Source of the DNA: VFKI01 sp964647825
Lineage (GTDB): Bacteria; Pseudomonadota; Gammaproteobacteria; DSM-16500
Direction: 5' to 3'
Assembly: GCA_964647825.1 (NCBI GenBank)
Contig: CAZYJL010000001.1
Coordinates: 62,001 to 126,000 of the forward strand
Length of the DNA stretch: 64,000 bases
In this document: one piece after another, positions 24,139 to 33,680 of the stretch
Position numbering within the stretch: position 1 is the stretch's first letter
Layout: every line of letters starts with the position of its first letter
Notes under the pieces: model-generated
What the model was told of the DNA's origin: nothing
What the model saw: the letters and a program-made list of their open reading frames with translations, nothing else
Database searches by the model: none
Translations under genes and position numbers: made by a program

Positions 24139-24972
24139 TTAAAAATAACTTAATTTTTTTGGCGCACCCATTTCAGGCTCTGGATCATAAGATGTCAAAT
24201 AGGCTGGCATCTCATGCGCCGGTTTTTTCACGCAGCGAAACAAACTGTATAATGACAACATGCTTACGCCTGCAATGACCATTTCACTTACGCTATTAGA
24301 AACACTTTTTTCATGCGTACTCGCTAATGACGTCACTTTACAAAATGCTTCTTCTGAAATCGCGCGCAAAGCAGCGGGTTGCTGATCCACGTTTTCTGTC
24401 AGTGTTGTTACTTCACACTGCCCATTTGTCTCATCTAGCAACGCTGTCCATTCACTAACACCACATGCAGTTTGCTGTGCAAAAGCTTGCATCGCTTTCT
24501 CATACGCAGAGAGAGTCGCTTGCATATCTTCTTTTGTTAACAATTTCCAGCTTGTCATTTCTGCAGGACACTCAAAAACAACATTCTCTGCTTGAATTTT
24601 CTCTTTATAATAAATTTTCATTTTATTACAATGTGTTATATCATGACCCGTTAGTTCAAAATCATGGAGATACTTCAAGGCACATGCCAATTCTTTTGAG
24701 TTAAATGTCACATAATTTGCTTTAAAGATATGCATATGCACAATTTCATAATCTGCTGTACTCTCATGCCACGAAGCATGCTCAACATCTTCCCTGTAAC
24801 CATATCTTGCATTGTTTACACAGTTACCAAATGCTGAGCCCATAATGAAATTTGACGTTAAACTACCAAAATAATTATTTGGAAAAAAAACAGTCAGCTC
24901 ATTGAACACACTGTACATTCTTTCAACACCGTGAGAATCATTGGAAAATTTATAATCAAAAATTAACTTCAC
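24139..24972 (-). CDS. Unknown 277-residue protein with a C-terminal membrane helix
   Basis: I do not recognise this protein. It starts at GTG 24972 with GAGGGTG nine bases before. The first 220 residues look soluble and Cys/His-rich in places (DIEHASWHE-like, HDFELTGHDITHCNKMK). Near residues 232-250 a hydrophobic stretch MVIAGVSMLSLYSLFRCV forms one likely membrane helix, followed by a tail with PAHEMPAYLTSYDPEPEMG. A tail-anchored layout of this kind could place the domain on the cytoplasmic face, or on a target membrane if exported; neither is shown. It lies alone between a palindromic repeat and metF. Likely lineage-specific. Confidence 0.6.
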   Translation of the reverse strand: MKLIFDYKFSNDSHGVERMYSVFNELTVFFPNNYFGSLTSNFIMGSAFGNCVNNARYGYREDVEHASWHESTADYEIVHMHIFKANYVTFNSKELACALKYLHDFELTGHDITHCNKMKIYYKEKIQAENVVFECPAEMTSWKLLTKEDMQATLSAYEKAMQAFAQQTACGVSEWTALLDETNGQCEVTTLTENVDQQPAALRAISEEAFCKVTSLASTHEKSVSNSVSEMVIAGVSMLSLYSLFRCVKKPAHEMPAYLTSYDPEPEMGAPKKLSYF

Positions 24973-25042
24973 GAATTACACCCTCACTCTCTATGTGCTG
25001 TTTAAAAAAAGAATTTTTTTCAGCATAATTGTATATTTAATT

Positions 25043-25927
25043 TCACATTTTTTCAAATTTGCTTATGGTATCAACAACTGGGCGCGATAAAATTTGACAA
25101 ATCTCCAAACTTGGCTGCACCTGATTGAGCGTATAAAAATGCAACCCAGGCGCGCCGCCCGCAACCAAGCGCTCACATAATTGGCTCACAAATTCCACAC
25201 CAAATTGTTGCAAGCCTGCCTGATCTTCTCCAAATGAAGCTAATTTTTTTAGTAACCAGCGCGGAATTTCAGCACCGCATTTTGCAGAAAATTGCACGAG
25301 TCGCTCAAACTGCATAATCGGCATAATGCCAGGCACAATTGGCTCAACAATGCCTTCACGCGCGCACGCGTCAACAAAATAAAAATAGGCATCCGTATTA
25401 AAAAAATATTGCGTAATGGCACTATGCGCCCCAGCTGCAAATTTCTTTTTCAAACTTAAGACATTTTCATGCATCCCCTGCGCTTCAGGATGACACTCTG
25501 GATACGCAGCAACGGCAATATGAAAAGTATTACCCGCCGTTTCTTGCAACAACTTCACTAATTCACTTGCTGAAGAAAATTCACATGATTGATCAGGCGC
25601 TGTAACAGGACGATCGCCGCGTAAAGCTAAAATTTTTGTTACGCCAATTTTTTTGTAATGAGTAATAAATTGCACGATTTGATCACGAGTTAATCGTGCA
25701 CACCCTAAATGCGGCACGATAGGAACCGCTGTGGCTTGTTGCAACAATTCGACCGTTTCAACCGTCCCTTGGCACAAAGAGCCACTCGCCCCAAACGTCA
25801 CAGAAAAATACTCCGGTGAGATCTCTGCAAATTCTGCAGCCATTAAGGGTAACTTTTGCATACCGATTGGCGTGCGCGGTGGAAAAAATTCAAAACTTAT
25901 TTTAAGTGTCTCTCCGCGATTTATCAT
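25043..25927 (-). CDS. metF: 5,10-methylenetetrahydrofolate reductase
   Basis: MetF reduces methylene-THF to methyl-THF with NADH and FAD, feeding MetH. The landmarks are ISFEFFPPRTPIGMQKL with the active-site Glu, FSVTFGASGS, PHLGCARLTRDQI, ILALRGDRP, FAAGAHSAITQYFFNTDAY, EPIVPGIMPIM, and the final GLHFYTLNQ. Length is 294 aa. The ATG overlaps the metH stop (ATGA), so metH-metF form a coupled operon with metH first. This places methyl donor synthesis directly with its consumer. Confidence 0.96.
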   Translation of the reverse strand: MINRGETLKISFEFFPPRTPIGMQKLPLMAAEFAEISPEYFSVTFGASGSLCQGTVETVELLQQATAVPIVPHLGCARLTRDQIVQFITHYKKIGVTKILALRGDRPVTAPDQSCEFSSASELVKLLQETAGNTFHIAVAAYPECHPEAQGMHENVLSLKKKFAAGAHSAITQYFFNTDAYFYFVDACAREGIVEPIVPGIMPIMQFERLVQFSAKCGAEIPRWLLKKLASFGEDQAGLQQFGVEFVSQLCERLVAGGAPGLHFYTLNQVQPSLEICQILSRPVVDTISKFEKM

Positions 25928-28900
25928 TGCACCGCATCCTTTTGCTGAGATAAGTTCTTATTTAAATAAGGAGCTAACCATCGCTCCATGATTGCTAAAG
26001 AAATATTTTTACGTTTTGCATAGGCTGACAACTGATCTTGCCCAATTCGACCAACGTTAAAATAACATGACGCAGGATGCGAAAAATAAAAACCACTCAC
26101 AGATGACGCCGGCAACATCGCAAAATTTTCTGTTAGAGTCATACCAATTGTTTCTGTCACATTCAACAAAGAAAATAAAGTGGCTTTTTCTGTATGATCT
26201 GGACAGGCAGGATAGCCAGGCGCTGGACGGATACCACGATAGTTTTCCGAAATTAACGCTTCCGCATTCACGTCTTCGTCTGGTGCATAACCCCAAAATT
26301 CTCTTCGTACTCGCCAATGCATGTGTTCTGCAAAACTTTCAGCGAGTCGGTCAGCCAATGCTTGCAATAAAATTTTATGATAATCGTCCTGCTGATTTTC
26401 AAATAAAGCAATTTGCTTTTCGATTTGCCCGCCTGCAGTTACTGCGAATGCGCCTAAATAATCTGCAATACCGGATGACTTAGGGGCAATAAAATCAGCT
26501 AAACAATAATTTGGACGGTCTGTTGATTTTTCAGTTTGTTGTCGCAACATATAAAAAGTAGTTAATACCGTTGTGCGCGTTTCATCTGTATAAATCTCAA
26601 TATCATCACCCACGCTATTTGCTGGGAAAAATCCTATCACGCTCGATGCAGTCAACCATTTTTCTTTTATTATTTTCTGCAACATTGTCTGCGCATCTGC
26701 AAATACATTTTTTGCCGTCTTGCCTACAATGGGATCCTCTAAAATAGCTGGAAATTTTCCTGCTAACTCCCACGTTTGAAAAAAAGGCGTCCAATCAATA
26801 AAATCAATTAATTTTTCTAATGCATACTCTTTATCAATACGTGTACCAAAAAAACTTGGAACGGGCGGCTGATAATTTTCCCATAAAACAGATACCGAGT
26901 TTTTTTGTGCATCTGCCAAAGAAACCATCTTATTTTCCGATTTCTTTGCCCCATGCTGCTGACGCAGTTTTTGATAATCTTCTCGAACAGTTTGCGAAAA
27001 TACCTCTCGCTGGGTTTCATTGAATAACTGACTGACAACACCCACCGCACGCGACGCGTCGACCACATGTAACGTGAGATTATTTTGATAATGCGGTTCG
27101 ATTTTTATCGCAGTATGTGCGCGTGACGTTGTCGCGCCACCAATTAACAAAGGAATCGTAAATCCTAATCGTTGCATTTCACTTGCCACATGTGTCATTT
27201 CTTCTAATGATGGCGTAATTAAACCACTTAACCCAATCATATCCACCTGATGATTTTTTGCAGCCGCTAATATTTTTTCACAAGGTACCATCACACCTAA
27301 ATCAATGATTTCATAATCATTGCATTGCAAAACCACGCCAACAATATTTTTTCCAATATCATGCACATCGCCTTTTACTGTCGCTAATAAAATTTTTCCG
27401 CGTGCACGTTGTAATTCCATTTTTTGTGCTGCTAAAAAGGGTGTTAAATACGCAACGGCCTGTTTCATCACGCGCGCACTTTTTACAACTTGTGGTAAAA
27501 ATAATTTACCCTCACCGAATAAATCACCTACCGTATTCATCCCTTGCATTAACGGTCCTTCAATTACCGCCAAAGGACTATTTAACGCAAGACGTGCTTC
27601 TTCCGTATCCGCAATAATAAATTCTGTGATGCCATTGACCAAAGCATAAGTAAGACGCTCACTGACTGAAGACTGGCGCCAACCTAAATCGATGCCTGAC
27701 ATTTTTTCTTGGCTTTTTAAAGAGATTGCACTTGCTAACAATCGATCTAACGCATCTTTTCTTCGATCAAATAAAACATCTTCTATTTTTTCTAAGAGAT
27801 CAGCCGGTATATCTGCATAAACAATTAAATTCCCAGCATTGACAATGCCCATTGTCATACCTGCTTGAATAGCATGATATAAAAATACCGCGTGCATTGC
27901 TTCACGCAATGGATTATTGCCACGAAATGAAAATGAAATATTACTGACACCGCCACTGACTAATGCATAAGGTAAAGATTTTTTGATACGCGATACAGCA
28001 TGTAAAAATGCAACACCATATTGATTATGTTCTTCAATCCCCGTACCAATCGCAAAAATATTGGGATCAAAAATAATATCTTCCGCAGGAAAGTTAACTT
28101 TTTCAATTAATAAATGATAAGCACGTTGACAAATTTGAAATTTTCTATCTTCTGTGTCCGCTTGACCTAATTCATCAAAAGCCATCACGATAATCGCAGC
28201 GCCATAGTGTCGCGCAAGGCGCGCTTGTGTCAGAAATTTTTCTTCACCTTCTTTTAAACTAATGGAATTCACAATGCCTTTGCCTTGTAGGCATTTTAAA
28301 CCGCTTTCAATCACACGCCATTTTGATGAATCCAGCATAATGGGCACACGCGCAATATCCGGTTCTGCAGCGATTAATTGCAAAAAGGTCACCATCGCTG
28401 CTTCTGCATCTAACATGCCTTCATCCATATTAATATCGATGATTTGCGCACCATTCAGTACTTGCTCGCGTGCAATGACAAGCGCAGCTTCGTAATTTTG
28501 CTCACGAATCAATGTTGCAAATTTTTTTGAGCCAGTGACATTCGTTCGTTCACCGACATTGACAAATAACGAATTTTTATCAATACATAAAGGCTCTAAC
28601 CCACTCAACCGACAAGCAGGGGCAAGACTCGGAATTTTGCGTGGCGGGATAGATTCAATCGCTTCCGCAATTGCTTGAATATGTGCAGGTGTTGTGCCAC
28701 AACAGCCTCCAACTAAATTCAACCAGCCAGCTTCTGCAAATTCACGTAATATTTTTGCGGTTTCTGCGGGTGTTTCATCGTATTCACCCATCGCATTTGG
28801 CAATCCAGCGTTCGGATAAATACTCACAAACGTCTCTGCGTGCTTCGCTAACTCATGAATATAAGGACGTAATGCTTCAGCCCCTAACGCACAATTTAAT

Positions 28901-29634
28901 CCAACACTAAAAGGCATCGCATGTCTGACAGAATACCAAAAGGCTAATAGTGTCTGACCCGACAATGTACGGCCACTCGCATCGGTGATCGTGCCAGAAA
29001 TCATTAAAGGTAACCGTATTTGATTTTCAATAAAGAATTGCTCCACCGCAAAGATTGCAGCTTTGCAATTCAATGTATCAAAAATTGTCTCAATTGCTAA
29101 AATATCAACTTGGCCATCGACCAATCCTTTAATCGCTTCTTTATAAGCAATGACTAATTCATCAAAGGTAATGTTACGAAAACCTGGATTATTGACATCT
29201 GGTGAAAGTGAGGCGGTACGATTGGTTGGACCAAGTGCGCCAATCACATAACGTGGTTTGTGTGGCGTTTTTTTTGTCGCCGCATCCGCTGCACGCCGTG
29301 CCAATTGTGCCGCGGTATAATTAAACTCATATGCTAAATCTTGCATATGATAATCTGCTAATGAAATTGCATTCGCATTAAATGTATTTGTCTCTATCAA
29401 ATCTGCGCCAGCATTCAAATATGCAGTATGAATTTCTGTAATTACCTCTGGCTGGGTTAAACTCAATAAATCATTATTACCACGCAAATCATGCGGATAA
29501 TCTTGAAAACGTTTACCCCGAAAATCACTTTCCTGCAGCCGATACTGTTGAATCATTGTCCCCATTGCGCCGTCAAGTAAGACAATACGCTTGTTGAGCA
29601 GTGAGGTGAGAAAATGAGGTGAAGGAAATGGCAT
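25924..29634 (-). CDS. metH: Cobalamin-dependent methionine synthase
   Basis: MetH transfers methyl from methyl-THF to homocysteine through cobalamin. The 1236-aa protein has all four modules. The first is the homocysteine domain with zinc ligands GGCCGTTP (Cys311/312). The second is the pterin domain (FVNVGERTNVTGSKKFA onward). The third is the cobalamin domain with KGDVHDIGKNIVGVVL, where His758 is the cobalt ligand, and GLSGLITPSLEEM. The fourth is the C-terminal activation domain with ending EALISENYRGIRPAPGYPAC. It needs B12, so the organism must import or make it; no B12 genes or cobalamin riboswitch are visible here. metF overlaps its stop. Confidence 0.97.
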   Translation of the reverse strand: MPFPSPHFLTSLLNKRIVLLDGAMGTMIQQYRLQESDFRGKRFQDYPHDLRGNNDLLSLTQPEVITEIHTAYLNAGADLIETNTFNANAISLADYHMQDLAYEFNYTAAQLARRAADAATKKTPHKPRYVIGALGPTNRTASLSPDVNNPGFRNITFDELVIAYKEAIKGLVDGQVDILAIETIFDTLNCKAAIFAVEQFFIENQIRLPLMISGTITDASGRTLSGQTLLAFWYSVRHAMPFSVGLNCALGAEALRPYIHELAKHAETFVSIYPNAGLPNAMGEYDETPAETAKILREFAEAGWLNLVGGCCGTTPAHIQAIAEAIESIPPRKIPSLAPACRLSGLEPLCIDKNSLFVNVGERTNVTGSKKFATLIREQNYEAALVIAREQVLNGAQIIDINMDEGMLDAEAAMVTFLQLIAAEPDIARVPIMLDSSKWRVIESGLKCLQGKGIVNSISLKEGEEKFLTQARLARHYGAAIIVMAFDELGQADTEDRKFQICQRAYHLLIEKVNFPAEDIIFDPNIFAIGTGIEEHNQYGVAFLHAVSRIKKSLPYALVSGGVSNISFSFRGNNPLREAMHAVFLYHAIQAGMTMGIVNAGNLIVYADIPADLLEKIEDVLFDRRKDALDRLLASAISLKSQEKMSGIDLGWRQSSVSERLTYALVNGITEFIIADTEEARLALNSPLAVIEGPLMQGMNTVGDLFGEGKLFLPQVVKSARVMKQAVAYLTPFLAAQKMELQRARGKILLATVKGDVHDIGKNIVGVVLQCNDYEIIDLGVMVPCEKILAAAKNHQVDMIGLSGLITPSLEEMTHVASEMQRLGFTIPLLIGGATTSRAHTAIKIEPHYQNNLTLHVVDASRAVGVVSQLFNETQREVFSQTVREDYQKLRQQHGAKKSENKMVSLADAQKNSVSVLWENYQPPVPSFFGTRIDKEYALEKLIDFIDWTPFFQTWELAGKFPAILEDPIVGKTAKNVFADAQTMLQKIIKEKWLTASSVIGFFPANSVGDDIEIYTDETRTTVLTTFYMLRQQTEKSTDRPNYCLADFIAPKSSGIADYLGAFAVTAGGQIEKQIALFENQQDDYHKILLQALADRLAESFAEHMHWRVRREFWGYAPDEDVNAEALISENYRGIRPAPGYPACPDHTEKATLFSLLNVTETIGMTLTENFAMLPASSVSGFYFSHPASCYFNVGRIGQDQLSAYAKRKNISLAIMERWLAPYLNKNLSQQKDAVQ

Positions 29635-29820
29635 CTCTTTTTTCCGTTTTAGTTTAAATATATTCAGTTGTCAAAAATGAAAAAACTTTAACAAAACTAC
29701 TCAATCAACATAAGACATGATAAGATTTTTTCGGTTTATAAGAGCATGCTTAATATCGCTCAAATATACCATTATTAGGACAAAAAACGGTAAATTTAAC
29801 AAAAAATATCAGGAAGATAA

Positions 29821-30015
29821 ATGAAATATATTTTAACTATCATGTTTGTACTCCTTATATCTTCGCCGGCATATGCATACATTGACCCAGGCACTGGAAG
29901 TTTTTTATTACAGGGACTGATTGCTGCTTTTTTAACAACGTCCCTTACAATCAAAACGTACTGGAACAAGCTCAAAACACTTTTTAAAAAAAAGAAAAAA
30001 CCTGAGCAGGAATAA
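29821..30015 (+). CDS. Small YIDPGTGS membrane protein
   Basis: A 64-residue protein with a signal peptide (to about residue 19, PAYA). It is followed by the motif YIDPGTGSFLLQGLIAAFL, a single hydrophobic helix, and a very basic tail (LFKKKKKPE). Small proteins with the YIDPGTGS motif recur beside envelope polysaccharide or sulfatase-like genes in many bacteria; their function is not established. The reading frame is followed seven bases later by the methyltransferase gene, and CAGGAAG precedes the ATG. It is probably the first gene of a four-gene operon through 36227. Confidence 0.8.
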   Translation: MKYILTIMFVLLISSPAYAYIDPGTGSFLLQGLIAAFLTTSLTIKTYWNKLKTLFKKKKKPEQE

Positions 30016-30022
30016 ACAGACG

Positions 30023-31387
30023 ATGGAAGAGACTATAGGTGGCTCCTTCAGAGACCCGAGTAATTTTGTTTATCAAGAACAAAACACTATTTTAAGAAAA
30101 ATTTTACCGTCGGGTTTTTCAGACTACAATTTACTGATAAAATCAAAACTCTACGACCATCTGATTGAAAAAAAATTTCTCATCCCACATGAAGAGAAAA
30201 TATCTACAAACGAAAATATTATTATCAAACCACTCAATATACCTTTTATTTCTTATCCATATGAATGGTGTTTCTCGCAACTCAAAGATGCCGCTTTATT
30301 AACGCTTACCATTCAAAAAGTGGCAATGCAGCATGGCATGTCACTTAAAGATGCCTCAGCATATAATGTTCAGTTCCTAGATGGTAAACCCATCTTTATT
30401 GATACGATGTCATTTGAGAAATACAACGCTGACAGTCCATGGGTCGCTTATCAACAATTTTGCCAGCACTTTCTTGCCCCACTCGCTTTAATGGCTTATA
30501 CCAATCTATCTTTAAACAAACTCATGCTCTCATACATTAATGGCATTCCTCTTCAGCTTGCTGTTAATTTACTACCATTCAAATCTCGCTTTTCTATTGG
30601 TCTATATTTACATCTTCATCTGCATGAAAAAATACAAAGAAAAACTGTTAGCCCAAATAAAAAAATTAATAAAAAAAATTTTTCTGAAAAAAAATTAATT
30701 GCATTAATAGAACACTTAGAATCAACTATTAATACTATACAAATTAAAAAAAAGAAAACAACATGGCAAAATTACTATTCAGAAAACAATTACTCCTCCA
30801 TTGCTTTTGAACAAAAATGTATAATAGTAAAAAAATGGCTTGATGAAATGCAACCTAATAAATTAATAGACTTTGGCAGTAACGATGGCTACTTTACAAG
30901 AATTGCAACAAACAAAAAAATAAAGTGCATTGCAGCCGATTTTGATCCAATCACAATAGAAAATTGCTACCTTAGATCAAAAATTGAAAAGGATGAATAT
31001 ATTCTACCCCTACAATTAGACTTAGCAAACCCAAGCCCCAACATTGGTTGGCACAATAATGAAAGGGATAGCTTTATAGCAAGAGCACAAACAGATTGCA
31101 TAATGGCTCTTGCGCTTATTCATCACCTTACCATCACTAACAATATTCCGCTTAGCAAAAGCGCTGAATTTTTTGCAGAATTATCAGATAATTTAATTAT
31201 CGAGTTTATCCCAAAAACTGACTCTATGATAAAAAAAATGTTACAAAATAGAAAAGACATATTTCATATTTATAATAAAGAAAATTTTGAGTCTATTTTT
31301 TCAAATAAGTTTTTTATCAATAAGATTGAAAGAATTCATAACTCTGAAAGAACCTTATACTGGATGAAAAGGATTGCGTCACCGTGA
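30023..31387 (+). CDS. SAM-dependent methyltransferase, NoeA-like
   Basis: A 454-residue protein whose C-terminal half has a class I methyltransferase core: LIDFGSNDGYFTRIA near residue 281, then CIAADFDPITIENCY and IMALALIHHLTI. The N-terminal half, with SFRDPSNFVYQEQNTILRKI and QFLDGKPIFIDTMSFEKY, matches the accessory region of nodulation-protein NoeA-like methyltransferases as I remember them. The substrate is probably a surface glycan or its precursor, inferred from neighbours. Its TGA overlaps the GTG start of the sulfatase-fold gene (GTGA). It has an AT-rich, AAA/AAT-biased codon use compared with the core genes. Confidence 0.78.
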   Translation: MEETIGGSFRDPSNFVYQEQNTILRKILPSGFSDYNLLIKSKLYDHLIEKKFLIPHEEKISTNENIIIKPLNIPFISYPYEWCFSQLKDAALLTLTIQKVAMQHGMSLKDASAYNVQFLDGKPIFIDTMSFEKYNADSPWVAYQQFCQHFLAPLALMAYTNLSLNKLMLSYINGIPLQLAVNLLPFKSRFSIGLYLHLHLHEKIQRKTVSPNKKINKKNFSEKKLIALIEHLESTINTIQIKKKKTTWQNYYSENNYSSIAFEQKCIIVKKWLDEMQPNKLIDFGSNDGYFTRIATNKKIKCIAADFDPITIENCYLRSKIEKDEYILPLQLDLANPSPNIGWHNNERDSFIARAQTDCIMALALIHHLTITNNIPLSKSAEFFAELSDNLIIEFIPKTDSMIKKMLQNRKDIFHIYNKENFESIFSNKFFINKIERIHNSERTLYWMKRIASP

Positions 31388-33606
31388 TAAATCGTTATAT
31401 TTTTTTTTCATGGGCTGCTTTCATTTTAGCAATCATTACATTTTCATTCCCTGATATTGTACTTCATTCACAAAACATTTCACGTGCATATTTTGACGCA
31501 ACATCAAAAAATAAAACAATATCTAACTTAACAGAAATAACCATAAAGGACACTATTCTACCAAAATCCATAAAAATAAATGGTATTTTTACAATAAAAA
31601 AATCAGACTTTTCTCAACCCTATATGGATGTATTTCAAACTGACTCAAAAAATAATGGGATACGCTACGAAGTAGGCAAACAACCCAATGGCAGTTATTA
31701 TTCAGCTATTGCTCTATATGACAAAAAACTCCCTGAACATATATTTACGATTTCTATTGGCAATCCACCAGCAATTTTATGGCCTAATAAAAAATATAAA
31801 ATTTTCATCGAAATAAATTCTACAAAACAAATATCTTACGTTCTAAAAGAGATAAAAAATAACAAAGAAGAATTTATCGATTCCAATAAAATTACAAATA
31901 AATTTACTTCATTTAAAGTGAGAAAGGTAAAGATTGGCTCAGGATATGACGATTCAAGAAAATTTGTTGGGATAATAGAAAATTTCAATATAGAGATTAA
32001 AAGTTATCTCTACACAGCCACTTACTCACCTTATCTGACGCTTACTTTCTTATTACTTTTCATTGTTGCATGTCTTTATAATAACAAAAAACAGAATATA
32101 AATTCTAATAAGAAATTCAAATTAAGCTATCTTATTGCATCAATTATGATCTTTAACTATCCCTTATTACAACTTTACTCTATTAATTTAACTACAGTTA
32201 ACATTATTACTATTATAAAACATTTCACTTCACTTTCATTAATCGCTACTATATTATTCTTTATTCTGAAAAAGATTTATAATAGTCATAACAAAACATT
32301 AATTATAATAACACTACTAGCTTTTATAAGCTTTTTCTCAGGAAGAGCATACAACATACTATCGCCTTGGATAACACCGAATTTATTTATTTTTATCACA
32401 CTATTTATATTATTTATTATCCACAACATTATTTATCTTTCTAATAAAAATTTTCATTTTGCGAGCTATCTAAAAATAATAATTTATCTTCTTTTTTCTA
32501 TGAGTATTATTTCTATATTATTTTACTTTGTTAAGAATGAAGAAAAATCACAAACAACTATCAACCAAAAAAAAGTTGATCCTATTAAAAAAACATATAA
32601 ACCTGATATATATTTCATCATCACAGACATGCATGCCAGTCAACGCTCAATTTACAGACATCTTCAATACAACAACCAGCCTTTTATCAACAAACTCAAT
32701 TCACTTGGTTTTTACATACCAAATAACTCATATAGCAACTATCCATACACCGTTTTATCTTTACCAAGCATGTTAAACTTAGCGTATTTGCCAAAAAAAA
32801 TTAACAGCATCTCGCAAATTGACGCTATATATGACAAAAATGCCCTTGCACAAATACTAAAAAAATATGGGTATAAATATATTTTTATCTCTCCACGAAA
32901 CATTATGATTGAAAAAAGTCAGATTGCTGATTTCAATTTTACCTGCAGCAAAATTACTGACTTTGACGCAGTACTTTGGAGTTACTCTTTGTTTTTTAGA
33001 GAAAACAAAATGGGGAAAACGTATCGCCATGATGTGATATGTGGAATTAATGCAATTAAAAAATCAGTTTCTTATAAGGGGCCAAAATTTGTTTTTGCGC
33101 ATATTTTATCACCACACCCACCGTATGTTTTTACAGAAAATGGCGGCACAGTTTTACTAGATAAACAACTTGACACTAGAGTCAATATTAACTTAATTAA
33201 ACTAAATAAGCAGAGCTACCTAGAACAGCTAAAATATATTGAAAATCAGCTTTATACTCTTGCAGAATTCATTCTTAAAAATTCGAAGGAACCACCCATC
33301 ATAATTATTCAAGGTGATCACGGTTTTTCTTTATTCTCAACGCCAGAGCTATCTTCTGGAAAACTTATTCCATCTGCTGAATATATACAAGCAAGAATGG
33401 GTGTACTAGGTGCTTATTATTTTCCCAAAGGAGGCAAAGTAATTTTATACGACACGATATCTCCAATCAATGTAACAAGAGGATTACTAAGATATTATTT
33501 TAAACGAAATGACCTAAATCAGCTGGCTGATTTATCTTATTGGGTAGCTGAAACAAATTTATTTCAAATGCAAAATGTAACACATATCACTCATATAAAA
33601 GCATAA
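31384..33606 (+). CDS. Membrane-bound sulfatase/alkaline-phosphatase-fold enzyme
   Basis: The 740-residue protein starts at GTG 31384. It has one N-terminal helix, an extracytoplasmic region of about 170 residues, then about six membrane helices (residues 215-385), and a C-terminal periplasmic catalytic domain from about 405. Metal-site motifs are YFIITDMHAS (Asp about 415), HILSPHPPYVF and IIQGDHGFS (about 643-651). There is no C/SxPxR sulfatase signature. A Thr in NYPYTVLSLPS (about 456) sits where phospho-transferases of the LtaS/EptA type have their nucleophile. So a phospho-group or glycerol-phosphate transferase acting on an envelope glycan is as likely as a sulfatase; this is inference. 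Confidence 0.75.
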   Translation: MINRYIFFSWAAFILAIITFSFPDIVLHSQNISRAYFDATSKNKTISNLTEITIKDTILPKSIKINGIFTIKKSDFSQPYMDVFQTDSKNNGIRYEVGKQPNGSYYSAIALYDKKLPEHIFTISIGNPPAILWPNKKYKIFIEINSTKQISYVLKEIKNNKEEFIDSNKITNKFTSFKVRKVKIGSGYDDSRKFVGIIENFNIEIKSYLYTATYSPYLTLTFLLLFIVACLYNNKKQNINSNKKFKLSYLIASIMIFNYPLLQLYSINLTTVNIITIIKHFTSLSLIATILFFILKKIYNSHNKTLIIITLLAFISFFSGRAYNILSPWITPNLFIFITLFILFIIHNIIYLSNKNFHFASYLKIIIYLLFSMSIISILFYFVKNEEKSQTTINQKKVDPIKKTYKPDIYFIITDMHASQRSIYRHLQYNNQPFINKLNSLGFYIPNNSYSNYPYTVLSLPSMLNLAYLPKKINSISQIDAIYDKNALAQILKKYGYKYIFISPRNIMIEKSQIADFNFTCSKITDFDAVLWSYSLFFRENKMGKTYRHDVICGINAIKKSVSYKGPKFVFAHILSPHPPYVFTENGGTVLLDKQLDTRVNINLIKLNKQSYLEQLKYIENQLYTLAEFILKNSKEPPIIIIQGDHGFSLFSTPELSSGKLIPSAEYIQARMGVLGAYYFPKGGKVILYDTISPINVTRGLLRYYFKRNDLNQLADLSYWVAETNLFQMQNVTHITHIKA

Positions 33607-33680
33607 ACATTTTATTGTTTTAAAAATTTAGATTCAAATAATATAAAAAAATTACCTATAATATATTATAAGGAATTAAA

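Noticed and set aside
29635..29820. Cobalamin or SAM riboswitch upstream of metH, or a PmrA-like CTTAATAT box for the YIDPGTGS gene
   Set aside because: No B12-box-like sequence or conserved helices were found in this AT-rich gap, and a single CTTAATAT is expected by chance here.
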